Counted from the first letter of the stretch, positions 30,943 to 41,337 are shown. The stretch is DNA of 64,000 nucleotides from Parazoarcus communis SWub3 = DSM 12120 (GCF_003226565.1 NZ_QKOE01000003.1:1-64000); one strand, 5' to 3'. Notes: generated by a model from the letters alone, not told the origin. Numbers and translations are program-made.

Positions 30943-32072
30943 CAGCGAATCTCCGTTGATTGCTTCAGACGCACCATCGTACGCCGCGTCTTGTCCTGAA
31001 CCTGACCTGCCAACTGGCCACAGGCCGCATCGACATCGTCACCACGCGTCTTGCGCGTGGTGGTCACGATACCGGCATCAATCAGGATACCTGCAAAGCG
31101 CCGTATCCGCTCCGCCCCCGAACGCAGAAAACCCGAATTGGGGAAGGGATTGAATGGAATCAGGTTGAACTTGCAGGGGACGTCGCGCACCAGCGCGACG
31201 AGTTCGTGCGCGTGCGCGTCACTGTCGTTGACACCGTCGAGCATGACGTACTCGAAGGTAACGAAGTCCCGTGGCGCGCGCTCCAGATAGCGCTGACAAG
31301 CGGCCATCAGTTCGCGCAAGGGATATTTCTGGTTGATCGGCACCAGACGGTCACGTAGCGCGTCGTTCGAAGCGTGCAGGGATACCGCCAACGCCACTGG
31401 ACACTCATCGCGCAGGCGATCCATGGCCGGCACGATGCCCGAGGTTGACACCGTCACCCGCCGACGCGACAGCCCGTAAGCGTGGTCGTCCAGCATCAGC
31501 CGCAACGCAGTGACGACATTGTCGAAGTTGGCCAGCGGCTCGCCCATGCCCATCATCACCACGTTGCTGATGATGCGGCCGTTATCCTTGTCGCCGGCCT
31601 CGAGGTCGGCAGCGGTCTCGCGCGCAGCCCCGAGCAGCTTGTTGGCCAGCCACAACTGGCCGATGATCTCCGCCGCACTCAGGTTGCGGTTGAAACCCTG
31701 CTTGCCCGTAGAGCAAAAGGCGCAGTCGAGCGCACACCCAGCTTGCGAGGACACACACAAGGTGCCACGGCTCGTCTCCGGGATGAATACGGTTTCGACC
31801 GCATTGGCATTGCCGACATCGAGCAACCACTTGCGGGTACCGTCGGTCGACACCGAATCGCGCACCGGAACCGGCGGACGAATCACTGCGATGTCCTTCA
31901 GACGGGCGCGCAGCGATTTGGCGACATCGGTCATCGCGTCAAAATCGTCGCAGCCTTCATGGTGCATCCAGCGCATCACCTGCCGCGCGCGAAAGGGCTT
32001 CTCGCCCAGGCCCGCAAACCAGGCGACGAGACCGTCGACATCGAAGTCGAGCAGATTGACCGGTGTATTCAT
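30942..32072 (-). CDS. rlmN: Dual-specificity RNA methyltransferase RlmN
   Basis: A 376-residue radical SAM enzyme that makes m2A2503 in 23S rRNA and m2A37 in some tRNAs. The radical SAM cluster motif is [11 protein letters not shown], and the catalytic Cys pair lies in SSQAGC and near the C-terminus (DVDAACGQL). The start at 32072 is preferred because GGAG sits 6 bases before it. Confidence 0.95.
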   Translation of the reverse strand: MNTPVNLLDFDVDGLVAWFAGLGEKPFRARQVMRWMHHEGCDDFDAMTDVAKSLRARLKDIAVIRPPVPVRDSVSTDGTRKWLLDVGNANAVETVFIPETSRGTLCVSSQAGCALDCAFCSTGKQGFNRNLSAAEIIGQLWLANKLLGAARETAADLEAGDKDNGRIISNVVMMGMGEPLANFDNVVTALRLMLDDHAYGLSRRRVTVSTSGIVPAMDRLRDECPVALAVSLHASNDALRDRLVPINQKYPLRELMAACQRYLERAPRDFVTFEYVMLDGVNDSDAHAHELVALVRDVPCKFNLIPFNPFPNSGFLRSGAERIRRFAGILIDAGIVTTTRKTRGDDVDAACGQLAGQVQDKTRRTMVRLKQSTEIR

Positions 32073-32157
32073 CTTCATCTCCAACGCAAACGGCCCGCCC
32101 GCGCGATTCGCGGTACTCACCGCGAAGCGGGCGCGACGGGCCGTCCGGATGGACCGC

Positions 32158-32583
32158 TCAGCGGCTATAAACGTTCATGCCGGGGAAGAAGAAAGCCACT
32201 TCCACAGCAGCGGTTTCGGGCGCATCGGAGCCATGCACGGCATTGGCGTCGATCGAATCCGCGAAATCAGCGCGGATGGTGCCCTTGTCGGCCTTCTTCG
32301 GGTCGGTAGCGCCCATCAGTTCGCGGTTCTTGGCGATGGCGTTCTCACCTTCCAGTGCCTGGATCATCACCGGGCCGGAGGTCATGAAGGAAACCAGATC
32401 CTTGAAGAAGGGGCGTTCCTTGTGCACGGCGTAGAATTGACCGGCTTCCTGCTCGGACAGGTGCACCATCTTGGCGGCGATGATCTTCAGACCGGCGGCT
32501 TCGAAACGGGAATAGATCTGGCCGATGACATTCTTGGCAACGGCGTCGGGCTTGATGATGGAAAGGGTGCGTTCGATGGCCAT
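32158..32583 (-). CDS. ndk: Nucleoside diphosphate kinase
   Basis: A 141-residue enzyme that phosphorylates NDPs through a His intermediate ([12 protein letters not shown] contains the catalytic His). The N-terminus [12 protein letters not shown] is characteristic. It is the first gene of the long minus-strand block. Confidence 0.97.
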   Translation of the reverse strand: MAIERTLSIIKPDAVAKNVIGQIYSRFEAAGLKIIAAKMVHLSEQEAGQFYAVHKERPFFKDLVSFMTSGPVMIQALEGENAIAKNRELMGATDPKKADKGTIRADFADSIDANAVHGSDAPETAAVEVAFFFPGMNVYSR

Positions 32584-32619
32584 GTGGACAGCTCCGGGCT
32601 ATGTTGGAAAAAGCGCCGG

Positions 32620-32628
32620 ATTTTAACA
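32620..32628 (-). promoter_or_regulatory. Possible extended -10 promoter of ndk
   Basis: The minus strand reads TGTTAAAAT, an extended -10 (TGnTAAAAT), about 37 bases before the ndk ATG. No good -35 is seen, which is tolerated by extended -10 promoters. Confidence 0.35.
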
Positions 32629-32729
32629 GGTTTTGAGTGAAAGCCGCGTGACGCACGACGGACACTGCAAGCAGATGTGACGGTCGCACCGGGTCGCGTG
32701 CGCGACAGGTTTTTCACGATAGCGGGAAC

Positions 32730-32748
32730 CTCTCGCAATTGGCGAGAG
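32730..32748. other. Hairpin upstream of mrpA (operon 1)
   Basis: CTCTCGC-AATTG-GCGAGAG, a 7-bp perfect stem 86 bases before the mrpA start, in the divergent ndk/mrp spacer. It could be an operator or a leader structure. No known motif. Confidence 0.4.
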
Positions 32749-32834
32749 TCAGTTGGATTCGCAATCGATGAGCGGGGCCGTCCGGCCGCCGCGGGCACGC
32801 CCAGTGCGTGTCGAGTTCGCAACCGGAGTTCCCG

Positions 32835-35561
32835 ATGCTCAATGCGCTTGGCCTGATCGGACTGACGACGCTACTTGCCCCCTGGCTGGGCAGGGTGCTG
32901 GACGCGCGTGCCGGCTGGCTGTTGGCACTTGCCCCGCTGTACGGCTTCGTGTGGTTGCTCGGCCAGATGCCGGTCATTGCCGGCGGCGGCGCGGTGGTGG
33001 AGTCCATCGCATGGATTCCGGCACTCGATGTCGCTCTGTCCTTCCGCCTGGATGGGTTGTCACTGCTGTTCGGCCTGCTGGTCACCGGCATCGGCACCCT
33101 CATCGTGCTGTACGCCGGCAGCTATCTGTCGGACCATCATCATCTGGGTCGCTTCTATGCCTTCCTGCTCGGTTTCATGGCAGCCATGCTCGGGCTGGTA
33201 CTGGCAGACGACCTGATCGCGATGTTCGTGTTCTGGGAGCTGACCAGCATCAGCTCCTACCTGCTGATCAGCTTCCAGCACGAGCGTGCCGCCTCACGCC
33301 GCGCAGCATTGCAGGCCCTGCTGATCACCGGTGGAGGGGGCCTGGCCTTGCTTGCCGGCCTGATCCTGCTCGGCATGGCAGGCGATGCGTGGCAGTTCTC
33401 TGCACTGTCGGCGGCGGCAATCGAAGGCCATGCACTTTACCCGGCCATCATGATTCTGGTCCTGCTGGGCTGCTTCACCAAATCCGCACAACTCCCCTTC
33501 CACCTGTGGCTACCCAATGCAATGGAGGCCCCCACACCGGTATCGGCCTATCTGCACTCGGCCACCATGGTGAAGGCCGGCGTCTACCTGATGGCACGCC
33601 TGAATCCGGTGATGGGAGGAGAGGACGGCTGGGGCTCCATCCTGGTCGTCGTCGGCGCTGCGACCGCACTGGTCGGCGCGGTGCTCGCACTCCGTCAGAC
33701 CGACCTCAAACGCATTCTGGCCTATACCACCGTGACCGTGCTTGGCCAGCTCACCATGCTGATCGGCACCAACACCACCTACGGTCTGCAGGCCTTCGTC
33801 ATCTATCTGCTGGCCCACTCGCTGTACAAAGGCGCGTTGTTCATGGCCGTCGGTGCGGTCGACCATGCCACTGGCACACGCGAGCTGGTGCGCCTGGGAG
33901 GCCTGATCCGGTTCATGCCCCTGACCGGTGCCGCAGTCGCGCTTGCCGCCTTCTCCAATGCCGGCCTGCCCCCCTTTTTCGGCTTCATCGCCAAGGAGTT
34001 CAAGTACGCCGGCCTGATCGAGCTCGGCCCGCTCGGCTGGGCGACCACTGGGGTGATGATCGTCACCAATGCCTTGTTGCTGACCGCAGCCGGACTGGTG
34101 TTCATCCGCACCTTCCTCGGCCGTCAGGGCGCCTACCCACGTACGCCCCATGAAGTCAGCCTGCCGATGTGGCTGGGGCCGATGTTGCTGGCGATTGGTG
34201 GCTTCCTGCTCGGCGCTTTCAACAACGTTGCTGAAGTCTGGCTGGTCGACAGTGCGGTGCAGGCGGTGGCGCGCGGTGCGATTCCAGTCAATCTCTACCT
34301 GTGGGGCGGGATCACGCCAGCGGTCGTGGCGAGCATGATCACGGTATCGCTCGGCGCCTTCGTATACCTGAAGCGCCAGGCTGTACGTCATTGGCTGGCG
34401 CGCTGGCGACGGGTGTGGCAGGTCAGCGGCGACCTGCTGTGGGACCGTCTGCTGAAACGCATCTTCATCATTGCCGGCCAGGTCGCAGACCGCTTCCAGC
34501 ACGGCTCGCTGCGCCAGCACGTCGCCCTGCTGGCGGTGGTGGGGGCGGTTTTCGCCCTGCTCGGCACCGTACTTGCCAGCAGCCACGGCGCACGCCTGCC
34601 AACCGCGAGCCCGCTGTCCTGGGCCGCCGTTGCAGGCTGCGCCCTGGCCGTACTTGGTGCAGCGGGCGCAGCAATGATGCGCGAGCGCATCGCACTGGTC
34701 ACCTCGCTCGGCGCAAGCGGGCTGGGCGTCGGCCTGTTCTTTCTGGCGGTGGGGGCACCGGATGTGGCAATCACCCAGATCATGGTCGAAACCCTGACCG
34801 TGATTTTCCTCGCCATGGTGCTCAACGGCTTGCCAGTGGTCCAGGTCACCGGTGCGCGAAACTCCCGCCGGCGCCGCGTTCATCTGGCCGTGTCCATCGG
34901 CTTCGGCCTTGCGTTGACCTTGACCATCCTGATCGCCATCGGCCAACCCTTGCCGGGTGACCTCGCCGCCTGGTACCTGGCCAACAGTCTGCCGGGCGGT
35001 CATGGTGCCAATGTGGTGAATGTGATCCTGGTCGACTTCCGCGCCTTCGACACCCTGGGCGAGATCCTCGTGGTGGCACTGGCCGGACTGGCTGCAGCCT
35101 TGCTACTGCATCGCGACGACAATGCCCCCGCCCAGGGCAAGCTTGCGCATGCCGAATTCGGCAGCGTGCTGCTGCGTCAGGGCCTGCGCCCGCTGGCAGG
35201 ACTGCTGCTGCTGATCTCGCTGGTGTTGTTGTGGCGCGGCCACAACCTTCCTGGCGGTGGTTTCATCGGCGGGCTGGTCGCGGTGTGTGCCGCCGTGCTC
35301 ATTGCCTTGGGCTACGGTGTGGCCCAGGCGCGCCGGATGCTGCGCGTCCCACCCAGCGTGGTCGCTGGCGTGGGCCTGGCGCTGGCCGCCGGTGCCGGTC
35401 TGTTCGGCCTCGCCGACGCTCGCCCCTTCCTTGGCAGCGCCTGGCTGTTTCCGGGCGGACTGCCGTTGGGCACGCCCCTGATGTTCGACGTCGGCGTATT
35501 CCTGACCGTGTTCGGCGCGGTCAGCCACATGCTGTTCCGGCTGATGGAAAAGGAGGTCTGA
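32835..35561 (+). CDS. mrpA: Mrp cation/proton antiporter subunit A with fused MrpB domain (operon 1)
   Basis: A 908-residue membrane protein of the Mrp (Mnh/Sha) Na+(K+)/H+ antiporter, related to NuoL of complex I. The antiporter core has the conserved FWELTSISSYLLI, THSL-like AHSLYKGALFM and AYLHSATMVKAG segments. The C-terminal 140 residues are an MrpB domain (WRGHNLPGGGFIGGLV, LMFDVGVFLTVFG), a fusion common in proteobacteria. CCGGAG precedes the ATG by 6 bases. It begins the operon A-C-D-E-F-G on the plus strand. Confidence 0.93.
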   Translation: MLNALGLIGLTTLLAPWLGRVLDARAGWLLALAPLYGFVWLLGQMPVIAGGGAVVESIAWIPALDVALSFRLDGLSLLFGLLVTGIGTLIVLYAGSYLSDHHHLGRFYAFLLGFMAAMLGLVLADDLIAMFVFWELTSISSYLLISFQHERAASRRAALQALLITGGGGLALLAGLILLGMAGDAWQFSALSAAAIEGHALYPAIMILVLLGCFTKSAQLPFHLWLPNAMEAPTPVSAYLHSATMVKAGVYLMARLNPVMGGEDGWGSILVVVGAATALVGAVLALRQTDLKRILAYTTVTVLGQLTMLIGTNTTYGLQAFVIYLLAHSLYKGALFMAVGAVDHATGTRELVRLGGLIRFMPLTGAAVALAAFSNAGLPPFFGFIAKEFKYAGLIELGPLGWATTGVMIVTNALLLTAAGLVFIRTFLGRQGAYPRTPHEVSLPMWLGPMLLAIGGFLLGAFNNVAEVWLVDSAVQAVARGAIPVNLYLWGGITPAVVASMITVSLGAFVYLKRQAVRHWLARWRRVWQVSGDLLWDRLLKRIFIIAGQVADRFQHGSLRQHVALLAVVGAVFALLGTVLASSHGARLPTASPLSWAAVAGCALAVLGAAGAAMMRERIALVTSLGASGLGVGLFFLAVGAPDVAITQIMVETLTVIFLAMVLNGLPVVQVTGARNSRRRRVHLAVSIGFGLALTLTILIAIGQPLPGDLAAWYLANSLPGGHGANVVNVILVDFRAFDTLGEILVVALAGLAAALLLHRDDNAPAQGKLAHAEFGSVLLRQGLRPLAGLLLLISLVLLWRGHNLPGGGFIGGLVAVCAAVLIALGYGVAQARRMLRVPPSVVAGVGLALAAGAGLFGLADARPFLGSAWLFPGGLPLGTPLMFDVGVFLTVFGAVSHMLFRLMEKEV

Positions 35562-35562
35562 G

Positions 35563-35937
35563 ATGGAGATCGTCGCTGCTGTCACCGCCGGCCTGCTTGC
35601 CAGCATTGGCGTCTGGCTGCTGCTGGACCGCAATCTGGTGCGGGTCGTGCTGGGCATCGTGCTGCTTGGCAACAGCATCAACATGGCGGTCCTGACCGCG
35701 GGCCGCCTGGACAACCGTGCCGCAGCCTTCGTCTCGGCCAACGGGGTGCCCGAATTCGCGGGCAACCCCCTGCCACAAGCCCTGGTCCTGACCGCAATCG
35801 TCATCGGCTTCTCCCTGTTCGTGTTCGCGCTGGCCGTGCTCCGGCGCACCTGGGAGCGACATCGCAGTACCGCAACCGACCGCGTCACCGAGGTAGCCGA
35901 AGCGCCTGCCCCCAACCTGGATGAGAAGACGTCGTGA
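35563..35937 (+). CDS. mrpC: Mrp antiporter subunit C (operon 1)
   Basis: 124 residues, NuoK-like, three transmembrane helices (LLLDRNLVRVVLGIVLLGNSIN contains the NuoK-family segment, read in two parts). It starts 1 base after the mrpA stop with AAGGAGG overlapping the end of mrpA. It forms the ion channel module together with MrpA and MrpD. Confidence 0.92.
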   Translation: MEIVAAVTAGLLASIGVWLLLDRNLVRVVLGIVLLGNSINMAVLTAGRLDNRAAAFVSANGVPEFAGNPLPQALVLTAIVIGFSLFVFALAVLRRTWERHRSTATDRVTEVAEAPAPNLDEKTS

Positions 35938-37442
35938 TGACTTCAAGCCCTCACCTGCTTCTCGTCGCGCCCTTGCTGTTGCCGCTGGGCACGCTGGTCG
36001 CCTGTCTGCTGACCCGAGCCAGCCATCGGGCCTGCGCCGCGCTGAGCCTGCTCGGTGCGATCGGGCTGATGCTGGTCGGGCTGATGCTGGTCGTCCATGC
36101 CGGCCGCGGAGACATCCTGGTCAGCCAGATGGGCGGTTGGGCCGCCCCCTATGGCATCACGCTGGTCGTGGACCGGCTGTCGGCTGCGATGGTGGCGATT
36201 ACCGGGGTCATTGCCACCGCTACTGTTCTGTATGCGCAGGCTCGTGACAGCGATCCGGCACGTGGACGGGACTTCCATCTGCTGACACATGGCCTGCTGG
36301 TGGGCGTTTGCGGTGCCTTCATTACCGGTGACGTGTTCAACCTTTACGTCTGGTTCGAGGTGCTGCTGGTCGGCTCCTTTGCACTGATCGCGCTGGGCGG
36401 CGACAAGCGCCGGATGGCAGGCACCGTGGTCTATGTGATCCTGAACCTGATCGCCACCCTGCTGTTCCTGCTTGCCGCCGGCCTGGTATACGGTAGCGCC
36501 GGTACGCTGAATATGGCGGAACTGGCCGCTCTGTTCGCTGCCGGCAACGTTCCCCCCGGGGTGCAGGCACCGCTGGTGCTGATGCTGCTCGCGTTCTCGA
36601 TCAAGGCCGCACTGTTCCCTGTTTTCGGCTGGCTGCCGGCGTCCTATCACGTGGCCTGGACGCCGGTGTCGGCGCTGTTTGCCGGGCTGCTGACCAAGGT
36701 CGGCGTGTACGCGCTGATCCGGCTCGTCACCCTGTTGTGGCCCGACGCCGGACTGGTGCACGACGTTCTGTTGTGGGTCGCCTGCGCCACGATGTTGATC
36801 GGTGTGCTCGGTGCCGCCGCACAGACCGAGGTACGGCGCATCCTGTCCTTTCACATCGTCAGCCAGGTGGGCTACATGGTGCTTGGTCTGGCACTGGCCA
36901 CACCGCTGGCGCTGGCGGGTGCGGTGTTCTACCTGATCCATCACATCGTGGTGAAGGCCAACCTGTTCTTCATTGGCGGCATCGCAGCGCGCATGACGGG
37001 CTCCGAACGCCTACCGGCAATGGGTGGGCTGTATGCCCGTGCCCCCTGGCTGGCGCTGATGTTTGCCATCCCGGCGCTGTCGCTGGCAGGCATCCCGCCA
37101 CTGTCGGGTTTCTGGGCGAAGTTCGTGCTGGTACGGGCAGGCCTCGAGACCGGCGCCTGGATCGCGGTCGGAATCGCGCTGCTGACCGGCATCTTCACCC
37201 TGCTGTCGATGAGCAAGATCTGGAACGAGGCCTTCCTGAAGGCGCACCCACAAGGCGCTGACGGTCACCGCAAGATCACCGGCCAGGCACCTGCTTGGTG
37301 GGCAGCAGCAGGCCTTGCGGCAATCACGGTGGCCATCGGCCTTGGCGCCGGTCCGGTGATGGACTTTGCCACGGCGGCGGCGGATCAGCTTGCCAGTCCC
37401 AGACACTATATCGATGCCGTGCTGGGCAGTGGAGGACGATGA
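35934..37442 (+). CDS. mrpD: Mrp antiporter subunit D (operon 1)
   Basis: 502 residues, NuoM/NuoN-like proton-translocating subunit with about 14 helices. Conserved LFPVFGWLPASYHVAWTPVSA and the lysine-bearing LLTKVGVYALIR are present. It overlaps the mrpC stop by 4 bases (GTGA/ATGA arrangement). Confidence 0.93.
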   Translation: MMTSSPHLLLVAPLLLPLGTLVACLLTRASHRACAALSLLGAIGLMLVGLMLVVHAGRGDILVSQMGGWAAPYGITLVVDRLSAAMVAITGVIATATVLYAQARDSDPARGRDFHLLTHGLLVGVCGAFITGDVFNLYVWFEVLLVGSFALIALGGDKRRMAGTVVYVILNLIATLLFLLAAGLVYGSAGTLNMAELAALFAAGNVPPGVQAPLVLMLLAFSIKAALFPVFGWLPASYHVAWTPVSALFAGLLTKVGVYALIRLVTLLWPDAGLVHDVLLWVACATMLIGVLGAAAQTEVRRILSFHIVSQVGYMVLGLALATPLALAGAVFYLIHHIVVKANLFFIGGIAARMTGSERLPAMGGLYARAPWLALMFAIPALSLAGIPPLSGFWAKFVLVRAGLETGAWIAVGIALLTGIFTLLSMSKIWNEAFLKAHPQGADGHRKITGQAPAWWAAAGLAAITVAIGLGAGPVMDFATAAADQLASPRHYIDAVLGSGGR

Positions 37443-37936
37443 CCATGGCACTGCTTCATCTTGCCCTCGCCTTCGGGCTCGCGGCCTTCGCCGACATGCT
37501 GAGTCCGCTCGGTATGCTCGCGGCCTTCATCATCGTGTTCGGCGTACTGCGGCTTTCCGGCAATCTGTTCGGCATCCGCCGCTACGCCCTGCGGGTGGAC
37601 TACGGCTTCCGCTTCGTGCTGTGGTTCATCGGCGAGGTGTTCAAGGCCAGTTTCGATGTCGCACGTCTGGTGCTGCGCAGACGTGTCGCCACCCGGCCCG
37701 CCGTGGTCGCCGTCAGGCTGCAGCGCGCAGACGATGCGATCGCCACCCTGATCGGCGCCCTTCTGACCTTGACGCCCGGCACCCTCGCACTCGATTACGA
37801 CAGTGACGCCCAACTGATGTATGTGCACGCGCTTGACGCCGACACAGCGGACGACATCGAACAGGGCGTGCGTGCGATCGAAAGCCGCTTGCTGAGGTGG
37901 ATCGACGCCGGACTCACCGAGGAGGATGCAGCATGA
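37439..37936 (+). CDS. mrpE: Mrp antiporter subunit E (operon 1)
   Basis: 165 residues with two or three N-terminal membrane helices and a soluble C-terminal domain (LLTLTPGTLALDYDSDAQLM is the family signature). ATGA overlap with mrpD. MrpE is specific to Mrp complexes, with no complex I counterpart. Confidence 0.9.
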   Translation: MTMALLHLALAFGLAAFADMLSPLGMLAAFIIVFGVLRLSGNLFGIRRYALRVDYGFRFVLWFIGEVFKASFDVARLVLRRRVATRPAVVAVRLQRADDAIATLIGALLTLTPGTLALDYDSDAQLMYVHALDADTADDIEQGVRAIESRLLRWIDAGLTEEDAA

Positions 37937-38256
37937 GCTTCGAACTGGCCGGCGCAGGCTGGGTCATCCCACTGGCGTTCGCGCTGCAGGGCATCAGCGC
38001 CGCACTGATCATGGTGCGCCTGCTACGCGGCCCCACCGGTCCTGACCGGGTGGTGGCAATCGACGCCCTGACCTTGCTGGGCGCGGCGGTACTGGGCCTG
38101 TTTGCGCTCCATACGCGCCAGGCGGTGATGCTGGACGCGGCGGTGGTGCTTGCGCTGGTGTCCTTCATCGGCACCACTGCCTTCATGCTGATGTTCAGGA
38201 CACGTGAGCCTGCGTCGCCACCTGAGTCCCATATCAAGGAGGACGCCGGATCATGA
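37933..38256 (+). CDS. mrpF: Mrp antiporter subunit F (operon 1)
   Basis: 107 residues, three transmembrane helices, with the MrpF motif RLLRGPTGPDRVVAIDAL. ATGA overlaps at both ends couple its translation to mrpE and mrpG. Confidence 0.9.
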   Translation: MSFELAGAGWVIPLAFALQGISAALIMVRLLRGPTGPDRVVAIDALTLLGAAVLGLFALHTRQAVMLDAAVVLALVSFIGTTAFMLMFRTREPASPPESHIKEDAGS

Positions 38257-38618
38257 CCCAGACCCTGCTCGGCCTGATCGCCAGCGGCCTTATCCTGGCA
38301 GGCACGCTGCTCTGCCTGATCGGCGCAATCGGACTGCTACGGTTGCCCGACAGTTATAGCCGGATGCACTCGGCAAGCAAGGCGGGCTCACTGGGCGCTG
38401 CGCTGGTGCTTGCCGGCGTGGCCACCGCAAGCAGCGGCGAGATGGCGCTGGAAGCACTTTTTGCGGTACTGGTGCTGCTTGCAACCGCCCCGCTGGCCGC
38501 ACATGCGGTGTCGCGCGCGGCTCACCGCGCAGGCTACAAACCCAGGACCGGACGCCTTGGCGATGCGCTGGCGGAGCAGCAGGCCGAAGACCGCACGCCA
38601 ACTGAGGGCAGGGGCTGA
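38253..38618 (+). CDS. mrpG: Mrp antiporter subunit G (operon 1)
   Basis: 121 residues, three helices, with the MrpG signature IGLLRLPDSYSRMHSASKAG. It is the last gene of operon 1. Its stop codon is one base from the stop codon of the facing mrpG of operon 2, leaving no space for a terminator between them. Confidence 0.9.
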   Translation: MTQTLLGLIASGLILAGTLLCLIGAIGLLRLPDSYSRMHSASKAGSLGAALVLAGVATASSGEMALEALFAVLVLLATAPLAAHAVSRAAHRAGYKPRTGRLGDALAEQQAEDRTPTEGRG

Positions 38619-38619
38619 C

Positions 38620-39012
38620 TCAAAGGGTGTCGCGCGGCGGGGCCTCACCCGATTCGACGCCGGCCGGCTTGTCGTAGGTGCTCCAGCCCTTGCCATCCGG
38701 GCGGGGCAATTCGCCCGCCTTCAAACGACTGTGCATGTAGGCCTTGGCCAGGAAATGCGCGGTGATCGGCGCCGACAGGAAGAGGAACATCGAAATCAGC
38801 AACTCGTGAATCGAGAACACGCCTTCCGCTGCCAGAAAATAAGCGATGGACGCCAGCAGCGTGCCACCCACCCCCAAGGTGGTGGCCTTGGTCGGCGCAT
38901 GCAGGCGGGTCATCAGTTCAGGCATGCGGATCATGCCCCATGAGCCCACCAGCAGGAATACCGCGCCAATGATGATCAGTGCAGAAACAATGGCTTCGGC
39001 CAGAATGGACAT
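38620..39012 (-). CDS. mrpG: Mrp antiporter subunit G (operon 2)
   Basis: 130 residues with the MrpG signature WGMIRMPELMTRLHAPTKAT. It is longer at the C-terminus than the facing paralogue and clearly divergent in sequence, so the two operons are not a recent duplication. Last gene of the minus-strand mrp operon. Confidence 0.9.
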   Translation of the reverse strand: MSILAEAIVSALIIIGAVFLLVGSWGMIRMPELMTRLHAPTKATTLGVGGTLLASIAYFLAAEGVFSIHELLISMFLFLSAPITAHFLAKAYMHSRLKAGELPRPDGKGWSTYDKPAGVESGEAPPRDTL

Positions 39013-39026
39013 GGTGCCACCACTCC

Positions 39027-39296
39027 CTATTCGATGATGTCGCCACGCAGCACGAACTTAGCGTAGGCGACAGTAGAGACAAAGCCGAACATGGCAAAGA
39101 TCAGCGCCGCCTCGAAATACACCGGAGTGCGCTCGCTGATGCCGTACAGGATGATCAGGGCGATGACGTTGATCACCATGGTGTCGATCGCCAGCACGCG
39201 GTCGAGGATGCTCGGACCGCGCACCACCGACCACAGGTTCATCAACAGGGCGAGCGAAATCGCGCTGAATGCGAAGGTCAGTGCATGTTCGATCAT
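39027..39296 (-). CDS. mrpF: Mrp antiporter subunit F (operon 2)
   Basis: 89 residues with the MrpF motif WSVVRGPSILDRVLAIDTM and three helices. It overlaps mrpE by 4 bases (ATGA) and lies 14 bases before mrpG. Confidence 0.9.
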   Translation of the reverse strand: MIEHALTFAFSAISLALLMNLWSVVRGPSILDRVLAIDTMVINVIALIILYGISERTPVYFEAALIFAMFGFVSTVAYAKFVLRGDIIE

Positions 39297-39811
39297 TCGA
39301 ATATCTCCATCAAGCGTGCCTCGTAGCGCATCTTGATGCGACGCACGGCCGCTTCCGGGTCGGGCTCATCCAGACAATGCACCAACAGGTGGCGACCATC
39401 CGCCGACAGGTCGCAGCTGACCGTACCCGGCGTCATCGTGACCGTGCCGGCAAGCAGCGTGATTGCCTCTGGCCGGGTCAAGGCCAGCGGCACGCACAAC
39501 CAGCGCGGCTGCAGCGATGACACCCGCGCGAACAGGATCAGCCGGGCGACCTGGATGTTGGCGGTGACGATGTCGCCGATCACGACCAGAAAGTAGACGA
39601 CGGCCTTGCCATAGTTGCGGATGTGCGGCCGGTCAGGCCAGAAGCTGGCCGTCATCAGCGGGAACAACACGCCGAGGACGACACCCAGCAGAAGATTGCC
39701 CAGACTGAAACTGTTCTGCAGCAGGATCCAGATCAGGATCAACAGCACGGTCATCAAGGGGTGCGGCAGCCAGCTGCGCGCCTGCCGGGTCTGTGCATCG
39801 TGCGCCATCAT
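39293..39811 (-). CDS. mrpE: Mrp antiporter subunit E (operon 2)
   Basis: 172 residues. N-terminal membrane helices are followed by the soluble domain with ITLLAGTVTMTPGTVSCDLS. It overlaps mrpD by 4 bases. Two adjacent ATGs are possible starts (39811 or 39808). Confidence 0.9.
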   Translation of the reverse strand: MMAHDAQTRQARSWLPHPLMTVLLILIWILLQNSFSLGNLLLGVVLGVLFPLMTASFWPDRPHIRNYGKAVVYFLVVIGDIVTANIQVARLILFARVSSLQPRWLCVPLALTRPEAITLLAGTVTMTPGTVSCDLSADGRHLLVHCLDEPDPEAAVRRIKMRYEARLMEIFE

Positions 39812-41337
39812 TCGTACCCTCCCGCCTCGCCCATTACCGCATCGATATAGCGTTCGGGCTGATAGATCTGCGTGGCAGCCTGCTCGATCCAGCCCATCAA
39901 GGGTCCGGCGAATGCGGTCAGCAACACCAGTGCGGCCAGCAGCGTTCCGATCGAAACCAGCGGCAACACCGGCCGACGCCGGCTGCCTGGCACATCCACC
40001 GCCAGGGCTGGCGCCGCGGGGTCGGTCTTCCAGAACACGGTACTACCGGCTCGTCCAAAACCAATGATGCAAAGCAAGGAAGACACTAGGATCACTGCCC
40101 AGATCCATACCGCATTCGATGCGCCACGCGCACTGTCGAGGATCATCAGCTTGCCAAGGAAGCCCGACAGCGGCGGCATGCCACAGAGTGCAATCGCTGC
40201 AACAAAGAAGAACGCCGCCAGCAGCCCGCGATCGGCAAAGCCCTCCCCAGGCGCCAGACGGTCGCCACAGGCACGACGCACCGAGACTTCACCGGCAATC
40301 AGGAACAGCACCGCTGCCGCCAGCGTCGAATGCAGCAGGTAGTACAGCGCGGCACTCGTGGCCTGCGGCGAAAACAATCCCACCGCGGTCATCAAGGTGC
40401 CCATGGAGCCGATCACCGCAAAGCTGGCAAGCTGGGTCAGGCTGCGCGCAGCGAGCACACCGATCATCCCCAGCGCCAGGGTAAGCAGCGCAGCCGGCAG
40501 CAACCAGGGCACGGCCAGACCGGAGGACAACCCGGCCCCCTCACCAAAGGCCAGCGGAAACAGCCGCAAAATGGAATAGGCGCCCACCTTGGTCATGATC
40601 GCAAACAGGGCGGCCACCGGTGCAGCAGCATTGCCATAGGTGCCAGGCAGCCAGAAATGCACCGGCACCAGCGCAGCCTTGATACCAAACACCATCAGCA
40701 ACAGCAGCGCACCGGTGTGCAGGATGGCGCGGTCACCATCGGCAACCTCCACCACCCGCCCGGCCAGATCTGCCATGTTGAGCGTGCCAGTCACGCTGTA
40801 GATGAGCCCCACGGCAATCAGGAACAGCGACGATCCCACCAGGTTCACCACCACGTACTGCACCCCGGCGCGCACCCTCAACGCCCCGCCGCCGTGCACC
40901 ATGAGGCCGTAGGAGGCGATCAGCAGGACCTCGAAGAAGACGAACAGGTTGAAGAAGTCACCCGTGAGGAAGGCACCATTAATGCCCATCAACTGGAACT
41001 GCCACAAGGCATGAAAGTGACGACCCCGGCCGTCCCACCCTCCAAGCGCATAAAGCAGCACGATGAGGGACAGTAGCGCCGCCAGCACCAGCATCAGCGC
41101 GGACAGTCGATCAAGGACCAGCACGATACCGAACGGCGCCGGCCAGTCGCCCAGTGCGTACATCTGAGGTGGCTGGACCGATGCCGACACCAGCAGCGCC
41201 GCAGCCAGCACCAGCATCAGCACGGCAGCAGCCATCGAAAGCACCCGCGCGAGCACCAGATCATGACGGGCAGCCAGCACCAGGATGGGTGCCATCACCG
41301 CAGGCAGCAGGATGGGCAGGATGATCCAGTGATTCAT
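39808..41337 (-). CDS. mrpD: Mrp antiporter subunit D (operon 2)
   Basis: 509 residues, about 14 helices, NuoM/NuoN-like. Conserved ALVPVHFWLPGTYGNAAAPVAA and IMTKVGAYSILRLF carry the channel lysines. Overlaps mrpC by 4 bases. Confidence 0.92.
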   Translation of the reverse strand: MNHWIILPILLPAVMAPILVLAARHDLVLARVLSMAAAVLMLVLAAALLVSASVQPPQMYALGDWPAPFGIVLVLDRLSALMLVLAALLSLIVLLYALGGWDGRGRHFHALWQFQLMGINGAFLTGDFFNLFVFFEVLLIASYGLMVHGGGALRVRAGVQYVVVNLVGSSLFLIAVGLIYSVTGTLNMADLAGRVVEVADGDRAILHTGALLLLMVFGIKAALVPVHFWLPGTYGNAAAPVAALFAIMTKVGAYSILRLFPLAFGEGAGLSSGLAVPWLLPAALLTLALGMIGVLAARSLTQLASFAVIGSMGTLMTAVGLFSPQATSAALYYLLHSTLAAAVLFLIAGEVSVRRACGDRLAPGEGFADRGLLAAFFFVAAIALCGMPPLSGFLGKLMILDSARGASNAVWIWAVILVSSLLCIIGFGRAGSTVFWKTDPAAPALAVDVPGSRRRPVLPLVSIGTLLAALVLLTAFAGPLMGWIEQAATQIYQPERYIDAVMGEAGGYE